Shown here: one piece after another, positions 43,684 to 51,509 of the stretch | Layout: every line of letters starts with the position of its first letter | Numbering within the stretch: position 1 is the stretch's first letter | Assembly (NCBI GenBank): GCA_022841745.1 | Contig: JALHQW010000030.1 | Location: 20,865-84,864 of the forward strand | From: Saprospiraceae bacterium | GTDB taxonomy: Bacteria; Bacteroidota; Bacteroidia; Chitinophagales; Saprospiraceae | Length of the DNA stretch: 64,000 nucleotides | Direction of reading: 5' to 3' | The notes under the pieces: generated by a model | What the model saw: only the letters and a program-made list of their open reading frames with translations | Database searches by the model: none | What the model was told of the DNA's origin: nothing | Made by a program: the position numbers and the translations under genes

Positions 43684-44076
43684 ATGACAGTCGCATCACT
43701 CAACACGGAGGCCCATTCCGCAAAGCTAAAGCCCATCGCACAGCATGCCCCCGTCCAGAAATGGCAAGCGGAACTTGATTTTTTACAAAAAGAAACCATT
43801 TTCTACAAAAAGCTCCTGCGGATGGGCCTCAACAACGGACAATCCAGCAAGAAGCAGTTGATTTTCAACCTGCTGGAGGCATTCTCAAGATACGAGGACG
43901 TTTTCTTGCCGGAAATGCAGGGCGACCTCCATGTGTTTTCCGCCAAATCAGGCGACCCAGGCCAAGACACACTTGCGTACCAGAAAAAAATGGAACACCA
44001 TAAAGTGGCGCTCATGGACATGAAGGCCAAGGCTTTCCTTTTGGTCTCAGAATTCCAAAAAATCACAGTCTGGTAA
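43684..44076 (+). CDS. Small helical protein of unknown function
   Basis: 130 aa, soluble, probably helical throughout. WQAELDFLQKETIFYKKLLRMGLNN and the following KKQLIFNLLEAFSRYEDVFLPEMQGDL resemble a coiled-coil-like bundle common to small Bacteroidota proteins without named family. It sits 54 bp after the SDR and 14 bp before the DinB gene. No enzymatic motif. Confidence 0.7.
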   Translation: MTVASLNTEAHSAKLKPIAQHAPVQKWQAELDFLQKETIFYKKLLRMGLNNGQSSKKQLIFNLLEAFSRYEDVFLPEMQGDLHVFSAKSGDPGQDTLAYQKKMEHHKVALMDMKAKAFLLVSEFQKITVW

Positions 44077-44090
44077 AAAAACATTCGGAT

Positions 44091-44630
44091 TTGAGACCCT
44101 TGGTGAACAATGCAATTTCAGTGCTGAACGATGCGAAGAGCTACCTTCAGCAGGTGTCCGGTGATGCGTACTGCCAGCCGCTCCCGGTACTTTCCGGCTC
44201 GACGGTTGGGCAGCATACCCGGCACTTCATCGAGCTTTTCCAGTGCCTGTTCGAAACGCTGGATGCCGCCCAAGCTGGCAAGGCCACGGTAGTGAACTAT
44301 GACCAACGCCGCCGCGACCGGCGCATCGAGACGAACAGCCAACATGCCCTCATGGTGGTGGAATCACTGATGGAACGCCTGCAACGGCTGAGCTTTACGG
44401 ACGATATTTACCTCGAATTTATGGACTATGAAATGGGCGGCTCGACGCTGCTGCCCACCTCGGTCGAGCGGGAGTTGTTTTACAATATCGAGCATACCAT
44501 CCACCATTTTGCACTGATAAAAATTGGCCTGCGGGTGGTGGAGCCATGTATGGAACTGCCACCGAATTTTGGCATTGCGCCCTCCACCGTGAATAGGAAT
44601 TTAGAAATTGGAAAATTAAAGCAGCAATGA
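44091..44630 (+). CDS. DinB-like (four-helix-bundle metal-binding) protein
   Basis: 179 aa starting at TTG 44091; no in-frame ATG fits the conserved beginning. Metal-ligand His residues are seen in GQHTRHFIELFQCL and in YNIEHTIHHFALIKIGL, the DinB/YfiT arrangement. DinB proteins can be thiol-dependent S-transferases or hydrolases (bacillithiol or similar); the substrate here is unknown. It overlaps the next gene by 4 bp (ATGA). Confidence 0.83.
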   Translation: MRPLVNNAISVLNDAKSYLQQVSGDAYCQPLPVLSGSTVGQHTRHFIELFQCLFETLDAAQAGKATVVNYDQRRRDRRIETNSQHALMVVESLMERLQRLSFTDDIYLEFMDYEMGGSTLLPTSVERELFYNIEHTIHHFALIKIGLRVVEPCMELPPNFGIAPSTVNRNLEIGKLKQQ

Positions 44631-44974
44631 ACGCCACGGACAACCTACTCAGCCATATAGCCCAAGTCATCGAATTGGTCAGCGCAGCCATCTTGTTGTT
44701 TGGCTTCGCAAAAGCGTTGATTGGTTTTTTGCAAATGGAGTTTTCCAAAAACCACGGAAACAGCTTTTCGGCGGTGCGCTTCCAATTGGGAACATATATC
44801 CTGCTTGGACTTGATTTTTATATCGTTTCCGATATTATCCACTCCATGATTAAACCAGCATTAAATGAATTGATTAGCTTGGCGCTAATTGTCGTATTAC
44901 GGACAACCATCGGCTTTTTTATGAGCCGTGAAATTGCGGAAATAAAAAAGGATGGGTTGCCTGAAATACAGTAA
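44627..44974 (+). CDS. DUF1622 membrane protein
   Basis: 115 aa with three predicted membrane helices (IELVSAAILLFGFAKALIGFL, TYILLGLDFYIVSDIIHSMI, LISLALIVVLRTTIGFFMSREI). The RFQLGTYILLGLDF segment and the ending are characteristic of DUF1622. Function unknown, inner membrane. Start overlaps the DinB stop as ATGA, indicating coupling. Confidence 0.88.
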   Translation: MNATDNLLSHIAQVIELVSAAILLFGFAKALIGFLQMEFSKNHGNSFSAVRFQLGTYILLGLDFYIVSDIIHSMIKPALNELISLALIVVLRTTIGFFMSREIAEIKKDGLPEIQ

Positions 44975-45096
44975 CCATGCGGCTTTAAGTTTTTTTTAGT
45001 AAAAATTTTCAATTTTTACCAAAAAAACTAAATGTGGGAGGAGAGAGAAAAAATTTCATTTTTTCTCTCTCCTCCCACACCCTCCCAAGCAGTTAT
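44971..45096. repeat. MITE-like double-hairpin element, family 1, copy 3 (inverted)
   Basis: 126 bp with the two palindromes in the order opposite to the 3328 copy: first AGTAAAAATTTTC...TTTTTACC, then GGGAGGAGAGAG...CTCTCTCCTCCC. Its start overlaps the DUF1622 stop codon; its right end is 20 bp before ATG 45117. Confidence 0.8.
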
Positions 45097-45116
45097 GTTT
45101 TTAAATAATAAATCCA

Positions 45117-45353
45117 ATGACCATTGCCACGATATTTATTTACGTTTTTTATACCTATTTAATCATGGGCATAATATTCGCCATCCTGTTCGTCGCAAAA
45201 GGCGTTGACAAGGTGGACGAAAATATGCACGGCACAAATTGGAAATTGCGCCTATTGCTCATTCCCGGTTTAGCCTTGCTTTGGCCGATTATGTTGAAGA
45301 AATTGGCGGCCAACCAATCCGAAATCCGAAATCGCAAATCCGAAATCCAATGA
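45117..45353 (+). CDS. Small two-helix membrane protein
   Basis: 78 aa, with two membrane segments (about 4-27 and 43-60). IFAILFVAKGVDKVDENMHGTNWKLRLLLIPGLALLWPIML resembles a recurrent small uncharacterised Bacteroidota membrane protein (FxxxGxxKID...GTSWxFKLLIxPGxxxLWPxLL). Its C-terminus NQSEIRNRKSEIQ is encoded entirely by a 35-bp heptamer array, so the original ending may have been replaced. Overlaps the next gene as ATGA. Confidence 0.8.
   Translation: MTIATIFIYVFYTYLIMGIIFAILFVAKGVDKVDENMHGTNWKLRLLLIPGLALLWPIMLKKLAANQSEIRNRKSEIQ
45316..45350 (+). repeat. 35-bp heptamer cassette (AATCCGA) at the end of the small membrane gene
   Basis: Units AATCCGA, AATCCGA, AATCGCA, AATCCGA, AATCCAA. 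Same unit order as at 40086-40120 with two changes. It ends on the A of the next gene's ATG. Confidence 0.95.
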
Positions 45354-45784
45354 CACCTACATTACGAAAAAATCACCGGGCTATCTGGTTTTTCCTGATG
45401 GGGTTTTTGCCCGTCCTGTTTACGGCGGCCATCGTGGTCATGCCAGAACAAAAAACGATGCCCCCCGTGGAGGACGACCAGCCCCCCGCCCTCGCCGGGG
45501 TGCAAAAATCTGCGGAAGCCGACCCATTCGCCGCACGGCTGCGGGGTAGTGGCAGCGGGCAGCGCCAACTTGAAATAGAGGTGCTACGGCCACTGACCAG
45601 TGCCTCCGCATTGGTTTACCTGACCAACGACAGCAGCACGAAACCGCAGGACGGCATCCTGCTTGGCAGCCTTTCCAACCGGCAAACTTACCGCTTCAAT
45701 ATCGGTGAAAATGGTGACCCACAACCAACTATCGTGGTTTTCGATCCCATTAAAAACGCAATCATTCAAACCATAACCCTCTGA
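45350..45784 (+). CDS. Single-pass membrane-anchored protein, unknown function
   Basis: 144 aa from ATG 45350. One N-terminal membrane helix (AIWFFLMGFLPVLFTAAIVVM), then a soluble presumably periplasmic domain of about 100 residues (LEIEVLRPLTSASALVYLTNDSSTKPQDGILLGSL), beta-rich. No family recognised. Its place before the Rieske-type gene suggests an accessory envelope role. Confidence 0.7.
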   Translation: MTPTLRKNHRAIWFFLMGFLPVLFTAAIVVMPEQKTMPPVEDDQPPALAGVQKSAEADPFAARLRGSGSGQRQLEIEVLRPLTSASALVYLTNDSSTKPQDGILLGSLSNRQTYRFNIGENGDPQPTIVVFDPIKNAIIQTITL

Positions 45785-45788
45785 CTCC

Positions 45789-45819
45789 CATACCTCCATA
45801 CCTCATACCTTCATACCTC
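45789..45819 (+). repeat. CATACCTC repeat cassette
   Basis: Units CATACCTC, CATACCTC, ATACCTT, CATACCTC in the gap before ATG 45827. The same family (as GGTATGA) is inside mnmE. Confidence 0.85.
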
Positions 45820-45826
45820 CTATAAC

Positions 45827-46912
45827 ATGAGCGTCAACTACGCACCTGTACTTTGGAATCGCCAGAAAAAGCTGTACGACCGGCTGATGCTTGGCTTCAT
45901 AAGCCTGTTCCTGGTTGTGTTCATCGGCCTGCAATTGGTCGTTTACCCAGACATCACGGCAGAGACCCTCATCATCCGGGCGACGGGCAGTCTTGCCTTC
46001 CTGATGCTGCACATCATCCTCTGCATCGGGCCGCTGGCGAGGGTGGATCGCCGCTTCCTGCCGCTGCTCTACAACCGCCGCCACCTCGGAGTGACGATGT
46101 GCTGCGTGGCGCTCGTTCACGGAATTTTTAACCTTGTGCAGTTCCATGCCCTCGGAAATGTTGACCCGCTCGTTTCCATGTTCACCGCCAATGTCAACTA
46201 CGGTTCGTTGGCGAGGTTTCCCTTCGAGGTGTTCGGCTTTTTTGCCCTGCTCATACTCGCGCTGATGGCGGCCACGAGCCACGATTTTTGGCTGAAAAAC
46301 CTGACGCCCCGCACCTGGAAGACGTTGCACATGATGGTGTACCTCGCTTACTCCATGCTGCTGGCACATGTGCTGCTCGGCGTCATCCAACTGGAGAAAT
46401 CACCTGTGCTGATTGGGTTGTTGGCGCTTGGCGCAATGACCGTGACGGGCCTCCACACTTGGGCCGCCGTTTTGAACAAAAAACAAGACTACGATGCAGT
46501 CGGAGCAGCGCTAGAAGGCTTCCACCGGGTCTGCCAAGTGGCCGACATCGCCGATAACCGGGCCAAGACGGTGATGATTGAAGGGGAGAACATCGCCATT
46601 TTCAAGTACGAGGGCAAGCTATCCGCTGTGAACAACCTTTGCCGCCACCAGAACGGGCCGCTCGGTGAGGGCAAAATCGTGGACGGCTGCATCACCTGTC
46701 CTTGGCACGGCTACCAGTACCTGCCGCACAACGGACAGTCGCCGCCGCCATTTACCGAGAAAGTAGAAACCTACGACCTCCGGCTCGACGGCGATTGGGT
46801 CATGGTCAACCCGAAGCCCTATCCCGAAGGCACAGAGCGGCCACCTTGCCGCATCCACGGTGTCGTCGAAAAATTGTCAAAAATTGCCGAAGAACATGAG
46901 CAAGGAAAATAA
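45827..46912 (+). CDS. Ferric-reductase-like membrane protein fused to a Rieske [2Fe-2S] domain
   Basis: 361 aa. Six membrane helices (about 20-215) resemble the ferric-reductase-like/MsrQ heme-binding bundle, with His candidates in LMLHIILCIGPL, HLGVTMCCVALVHGIFNL and TLHMMVYLAYSMLLAHVLL. Residues about 240-350 are a Rieske domain: ligands Cys-x-His in NLCRHQNGPLG (Cys about 271) and Cys-x2-His in CITCPWHGYQY. It should move electrons across or at the inner membrane. It overlaps the next gene by 17 bp. A heme-plus-Rieske fusion in one chain is unusual; the electron donor and acceptor are unknown. Confidence 0.88.
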   Translation: MSVNYAPVLWNRQKKLYDRLMLGFISLFLVVFIGLQLVVYPDITAETLIIRATGSLAFLMLHIILCIGPLARVDRRFLPLLYNRRHLGVTMCCVALVHGIFNLVQFHALGNVDPLVSMFTANVNYGSLARFPFEVFGFFALLILALMAATSHDFWLKNLTPRTWKTLHMMVYLAYSMLLAHVLLGVIQLEKSPVLIGLLALGAMTVTGLHTWAAVLNKKQDYDAVGAALEGFHRVCQVADIADNRAKTVMIEGENIAIFKYEGKLSAVNNLCRHQNGPLGEGKIVDGCITCPWHGYQYLPHNGQSPPPFTEKVETYDLRLDGDWVMVNPKPYPEGTERPPCRIHGVVEKLSKIAEEHEQGK

Positions 46913-47723
46913 CGAGTTCTACATCGGCTGGCAGCCCGAAGCTCCGGACGGTATTTCCCAAAGGGTGCGGCAGTTCATCTGGGCGGTGCTTGCCATCGTG
47001 CCGATGGTCGGGGCGTTGCTGGTGCTCAATCAGGTCGGTTTTGCCGATTCGACCTTTGAGTTTGGCCTACCGACGGAATTGGAGGGCGTTTTGGTCAAGC
47101 AGCCCGCCCCCTTCCTGCGGGTACACAGGGGCAAAGACCTGAACGGCGAGGCCGTTTACCAAAACATTCTCCTTGTTGGAAAGGGCAAGCATGGAGTGAG
47201 CGATTTGTTGGCCAATATGGAAAAACATCCCAGCATGTCGTTGGAAGGAGCAAAAATTCGCATAAATGGCTACCTGATTTACCACGATGGCAAGACGCTG
47301 ATGGAAGTAGAGGATATCATGGGCATCCTGAATGAAGGTACGGGCATTGCCGAAGCGACGCCATTGAAGCAGGTCGGCGGAGGCGTGTTCGTTGGGGAGA
47401 TAACCGACCCCAAATGCCTGTTCGGGGTGATGAAACCGGGATACGGAAAGCCACATCGTTCCTGTGCCGCCCGCTGCATTGCCGGGGGCATACCGCCCGT
47501 GCTGAAAACACTTTCGACAAGTGGCAAAGAGCAGTATTACCTGCTCGCTGGGGAGGATGGCAAGGCCTTGAACACGGAAGTTTTGCCTTTTGTCGGCGAC
47601 CAGGTGATGGTTTGTGGCAGTGTAAAAAAACTGGGGGACTGGCTGGTTATTTACAAGGACAGTAAAAAGGGGATAGAACTTGCCCCGGGCGGATTGAAAG
47701 GTGAATTGCCGCTTTGCAATTAG
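46896..47723 (+). CDS. Membrane-anchored protein with conserved Cys motif, partner of the Rieske protein
   Basis: 275 aa from ATG 46896. One N-terminal membrane helix (FIWAVLAIVPMVGALLVL), then a periplasmic-type domain with DPKCLFGVMKPGYGKPHRSCAARCIAGGIPP (three Cys plus His, metal-ligand-like) at about residues 170-200. No named family was recognised, but the Cys segment looks strongly constrained. The overlap with the Rieske gene suggests one complex. Earlier start 46860 is in a part already used by the Rieske gene and lacks a helix. Confidence 0.78.
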   Translation: MSKENNEFYIGWQPEAPDGISQRVRQFIWAVLAIVPMVGALLVLNQVGFADSTFEFGLPTELEGVLVKQPAPFLRVHRGKDLNGEAVYQNILLVGKGKHGVSDLLANMEKHPSMSLEGAKIRINGYLIYHDGKTLMEVEDIMGILNEGTGIAEATPLKQVGGGVFVGEITDPKCLFGVMKPGYGKPHRSCAARCIAGGIPPVLKTLSTSGKEQYYLLAGEDGKALNTEVLPFVGDQVMVCGSVKKLGDWLVIYKDSKKGIELAPGGLKGELPLCN

Positions 47724-47896
47724 GTTTTTTTGTGTGGCAGTTTTTGGGTAATCCTGATAAAAATAGAGGGTTGGTTGTTAAACGCGCTGATTCAGATCAA
47801 TGATTTTTATTCCAACGCAATCCTTAATGACAGTGGGCAGTCCATGATGCTTTACATCCATAGGCTGCCCACCGTTCACGCTCGAACTTTCGAATT

Positions 47897-48394
47897 TCAT
47901 TTTCCGCTTGCTTTCGCCACGGCTTTCTCCAGTTCCTCTTCGTCGCCGGCCACATAGCCGTTGTGCTCGAAGATGATTTTGCCGTTCTTGTCTGCCACCA
48001 ACGTTTGCGGGATGGTCTGGAAGTTGAAGGCGTTGCGCATCTCTTCCTCGTTGCCGGCAAAAATGGTGTACTCCCAACCTTTCGATTCCACGATACCGGG
48101 CACTTTGGGCAGGGCACGTTGGTTGTCAATGGTGATGGCCAATAGTTCTACGTTGTACTTGTCCTGCCACTCTCCATAGACCTCTGCTACAGCGTCCAGC
48201 TCCTTCTTACAGGGCGAGCACCAAGTAGCCCAAAAATCAATGATGATGGTTTTCCCGCTCTTGGCAGCGTAGTTTTTTAGGTTGACCACTTGTCCATCAA
48301 GGGTTTTCACGTTCACATCCGGCAACGATTTTTGTGCTGTGGCAACGATTGCGAAGCACAGGATGATGAACAGCGAAATTGTCGTCTGCTTCAT
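47897..48394 (-). CDS. TlpA-family thioredoxin-like protein
   Basis: 165 aa from ATG 48394 with a signal peptide ending IVATAQ. The thioredoxin site is IIIDFWATWCSPCKKELDAV (CxxC = WCSPC). It should be periplasmic and reduce disulfides, e.g. for cytochrome c or envelope proteins. It is divergent from the DUF6029 and Omp28 genes, a neighbourhood suggesting envelope redox or secretion. Confidence 0.92.
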   Translation of the reverse strand: MKQTTISLFIILCFAIVATAQKSLPDVNVKTLDGQVVNLKNYAAKSGKTIIIDFWATWCSPCKKELDAVAEVYGEWQDKYNVELLAITIDNQRALPKVPGIVESKGWEYTIFAGNEEEMRNAFNFQTIPQTLVADKNGKIIFEHNGYVAGDEEELEKAVAKASGK

Positions 48395-48561
48395 ATTTTT
48401 TCTTTTTGAATGGTGAAAGTAATAATTCTGGAATTCCATTGGCTAACTTTGAGCCGTAATGAGAGTGCAAATTTACCCGTAATTCCATTGCAAACAATAA
48501 ATTTTTATATGATTAACCTGCCCTTAACTAGTCTTTGGGCTTTTGTAAACAAACTCATTAA

Positions 48562-50286
48562 ATGACTACAAGATTTTGGTTGCCAATACTGCTGTTGCTC
48601 ATCTGCCAAATTGTTGGCGCACAGGAGGCAGAAAGCGAGCAATCCAACTCCAATCAAGGCAGAATCTCTGGCAACCTCCAGCTAAACGGCAATTTTTTCA
48701 TGCGGGACGCCAAAATCGGGGCAGCCAACATTCCGCAGTACGACCGCCAACTCTTTGGCACTGACTCTTGGCTCAACCTCAACTACCAGAACTGGGGCTT
48801 CGACATGGGCATCCGCTTCGATATGTTCAACAACTCCAACCTGCTCAACCCAACTGGCTCTTACTCGGGTGTGGGCATTGGGCGGTGGTACGTTTCCAAG
48901 AAGATTCACAAGCTCGGCATCACGGGCGGCTATATCTACGACATCATCGGAAGCGGCATCATCTTCCGGGCCTACGAGGAGCGGGCATTGGCCATTGACC
49001 AAGCACTTTACGGCATCCGCACCACCTACGACCTCGGCGACAAATGGAGGATAAAAGCCTTGGTGGGTCGCCAAAAACAGCAGTTCGACCACTACGCCAG
49101 CGTGCTCAGGGGCGGCTCCGTTGACGGCTTCATCGGCAGCGATTCTTCCAAGGTTTCGTTGGCACCCGGCTTCGGGGTCATGGCCCGCACCCTCGACGAC
49201 AACTCCATGAACAACCTCGTGGCCACCCTCAACACCTACACCAAGGCCGATGTGCTGGCGATGTTCCCTGATACTATCGGAAAAGAAGGCCCCAGCTATA
49301 ATGCGTTCACCGCTTCTGCCTACAATACCCTCACCGCAGGCCCTTTCAGTTGGTACATCGAGGGCGCCGTGAAATCGAAAGAGGTCTTCTTCGACCCCTT
49401 CGGAAAACGCATAACCGCTGCAGGCGATACCGTCGTCGGGAGGTACCTCAACAAAGCGGGCAGCGTCATTTACACCAGCCTCAGCTTTTCCAAGAAGGGC
49501 CTCGGACTCACGGTGGAAGGCAAGCGCACCGAAAACTTCGACTTCCGTACCCGCCCGCAGGAGGTCGGCGTCAGGGGGCTGATGCACTACATACCGCCCA
49601 TGACGAGGGTGAACACCTACCGCCTGCCCGCCCGCTATGCCGCTGCAACGCAGTTCGTAGGCGAGCAGGCCTTCCAGGTGGACGCCAGCTACGCAGTGAA
49701 CAAAAAACTGAGCCTAAGTGCCAATTATTCGCACATTGACAACTTGGACGGCCTGAAGCTCTACCGGGAGCTTTATACGGAAGTCTATTATAAATACAAA
49801 CGCAAATGGACGCTCACGACCGGTGTGCAGTTGCAGCATTACAACCTGGATGTTTATTTCGGGAAACCGGGCGCAGCACCAGCCAATACCATCACGCCCT
49901 ATTTTGACTTTTTGTACAAGTTCAACCCAAAGACTTCCATCCGCTTTGAGTCACAGTACATGTCCATGAGCGAAGACAAGACCGAACTGGCCGACTACGG
50001 CAGCTGGGTGTTCGGGTTGGTGGAGTTCACGCTGGCACCGCATTGGGCGCTCACCGTTTCAGATATGTACAATATCGAACCGGGCAAGATATCGCCCGTT
50101 GACGCCGCCACTGGCAAAAAAGAGAAAATCCATTACCCACGTTTTGATGTTTTTTATACCTACAAGGCCAACCGGCTTTCGCTGAGTTATGTGAAACAAG
50201 TGGAAGGCGTCGTCTGTTCTGGTGGCATATGCCGTTTGGAGCCAGCCTTCAGCGGTGTCAAAATGTCTATTAATTCTACGTTTTAA
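48562..50286 (+). CDS. DUF6029-like outer-membrane protein
   Basis: 574 aa with a signal peptide (ending ICQIVGAQ). The start GRISGNLQLNGNFFMRDAKIGAANIPQYDRQLFGTDSWLNLNYQNWGF and IIGSGIIFRAYEERALAIDQALYGI match my recollection of the DUF6029 family, a Bacteroidota outer-membrane beta-barrel. Alternating strands run to the C-terminal phenylalanine (MSINSTF), a typical barrel ending. Paired with Omp28 93 bp downstream and TlpA upstream. Family name is from memory. Confidence 0.72.
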   Translation: MTTRFWLPILLLLICQIVGAQEAESEQSNSNQGRISGNLQLNGNFFMRDAKIGAANIPQYDRQLFGTDSWLNLNYQNWGFDMGIRFDMFNNSNLLNPTGSYSGVGIGRWYVSKKIHKLGITGGYIYDIIGSGIIFRAYEERALAIDQALYGIRTTYDLGDKWRIKALVGRQKQQFDHYASVLRGGSVDGFIGSDSSKVSLAPGFGVMARTLDDNSMNNLVATLNTYTKADVLAMFPDTIGKEGPSYNAFTASAYNTLTAGPFSWYIEGAVKSKEVFFDPFGKRITAAGDTVVGRYLNKAGSVIYTSLSFSKKGLGLTVEGKRTENFDFRTRPQEVGVRGLMHYIPPMTRVNTYRLPARYAAATQFVGEQAFQVDASYAVNKKLSLSANYSHIDNLDGLKLYRELYTEVYYKYKRKWTLTTGVQLQHYNLDVYFGKPGAAPANTITPYFDFLYKFNPKTSIRFESQYMSMSEDKTELADYGSWVFGLVEFTLAPHWALTVSDMYNIEPGKISPVDAATGKKEKIHYPRFDVFYTYKANRLSLSYVKQVEGVVCSGGICRLEPAFSGVKMSINSTF

Positions 50287-50289
50287 ATG

Positions 50290-50363
50290 ATTTCATTGCC
50301 TCATTGCTTCACCATTTCATTGCCCCGACCATTATGACCATGAAACCATGAAACAATGAAGCC
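50290..50363 (+). repeat. Facing TTCATTGC / ATGAAACC repeat arms
   Basis: The left arm (about 50290-50323) has TTCATTGCC, TCATTGCTT, TTCATTGCC; the right arm (about 50340-50363) has ATGAAACC, ATGAAACA, ATGAAGCC. They form an imperfect hairpin between the DUF6029 and Omp28 genes. Confidence 0.65.
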
Positions 50364-50378
50364 ATCACCTAAACAATT

Positions 50379-51218
50379 ATGAAAAATCATATTCTTTTCC
50401 TTTTTGCTGCCGCAATGCTTTTCAGCGCTTGCGACGAAGTCTCTCCTATTGTGACTGGCTCAATGGGCGACAATACCGGGGGCGGCCCCGTAGAAAACCA
50501 ACTGCGGCAAGTGCTCATCGAAGAATTCACGGGGGTGCGCTGCGTACAGTGCCCGGGTGGGTCAATAGCTATTGAGGAACTGTTGGGCATACATGGCGAG
50601 CAGTTGGTCGCCGTCTCCATCCATGCGGGGGACTTTGCTCCCCCTTACAACGACAGCAAATACGACTTCCGCACCGATGAAGGCGACCAGATTATCAATT
50701 ACCTGGAAAAACCAGCGGGGTACCCTTCTGCGGTGGTGAATCGAAAAAAATTCGACGGCCAATTCAATTTGCAACTGAACCAAGGTGATTGGGCCGGTTC
50801 CATTGCCTCAGAGTTAGCGTTAGCACCCAAGGTTCGAATCAATATCGAGCCGAACTACGACCTGGCCAGCCGCCAGTTGACCGCCGCTGTAACCCTCTTT
50901 GTGGATGAAGCCATCACCGAGCCCGATGTACACCTAAGCATCATGATAACCGAAAGCGGCATCGTTGACAAACAGATTACCCCAGCAGGAATTAACACAG
51001 CATACGTCCACAAGCATGCGCTCAGGGGCATGCTCACCAACTGGGACGGCGACCCTATCACGGAGTCCATGACACCTGGGGCCGAAATAGAAAAGACCTA
51101 CACCTTCACCCTCCCAGACGGCTGGGTGCCCGAGAAATGCGAAATCGTGGCCTTCGTCAGCCTTGCTGGAACGGACAAGGACGTGCTGCAAGCGCACCAG
51201 GTTCATCTTGTCGAATAA
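50379..51218 (+). CDS. Omp28-related lipoprotein with thioredoxin-like CxxC
   Basis: 279 aa. The lipobox is LFSAC with the Cys at about residue 19. EEFTGVRCVQCPGGSIAIEELL (C-x2-C) and KKFDGQF fit the Omp28 family, outer-membrane lipoproteins of Bacteroidota. Later beta-sandwich-like repeats (VRINIEPNYDLASRQLTAAVTLFVD) precede VHLVE at the end. Probably co-transcribed with the DUF6029 gene. Confidence 0.9.
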   Translation: MKNHILFLFAAAMLFSACDEVSPIVTGSMGDNTGGGPVENQLRQVLIEEFTGVRCVQCPGGSIAIEELLGIHGEQLVAVSIHAGDFAPPYNDSKYDFRTDEGDQIINYLEKPAGYPSAVVNRKKFDGQFNLQLNQGDWAGSIASELALAPKVRINIEPNYDLASRQLTAAVTLFVDEAITEPDVHLSIMITESGIVDKQITPAGINTAYVHKHALRGMLTNWDGDPITESMTPGAEIEKTYTFTLPDGWVPEKCEIVAFVSLAGTDKDVLQAHQVHLVE

Positions 51219-51248
51219 TCTTTATGGGTTGATACAGGTTCATGAGGT

Positions 51249-51290
51249 TGATAAGGGTTGATATGGCGCACTGCCTTTCAACCCTTATCA
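51249..51290 (+). repeat. Hairpin TGATAAGGGTTGA / TCAACCCTTATCA
   Basis: A 13-bp perfect stem with a 16-nt loop, 30 bp after the Omp28 stop. No T tract follows, but it may still protect or end the transcript. Same family as 32241-32318. Confidence 0.7.
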
Positions 51291-51297
51291 AATTACG

Positions 51298-51458
51298 ATG
51301 GTTCGTGAAGTTTTCAGGTTTTAGGGTTTTAAGGCTGTCGCCTTAAAACTGTTTTTGAAATCGTTGATTCGTTTTTTTAACCCTTTCAAAAATGATTTGT
51401 GGTTAGGTTTTGCCCGCAAACCCTAAAACCCCAGAACCTTAGAACTTCACGAACTATT
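51298..51458. repeat. MITE-like element, family 2, copy 2 (inverted)
   Basis: 161 bp between terminal inverted repeats ATGGTTCGTGAAGTT and AACTTCACGAACTAT. Its inverse complement aligns with the 42679-42920 copy from GGGCAAAACCTAACCAC onward, lacking most of the G-rich octamers. Confidence 0.85.
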
Positions 51459-51509
51459 GAATTTATTATCTCCATCAACTTTTACAAATCTCCATCAACC
51501 CCACCTATA

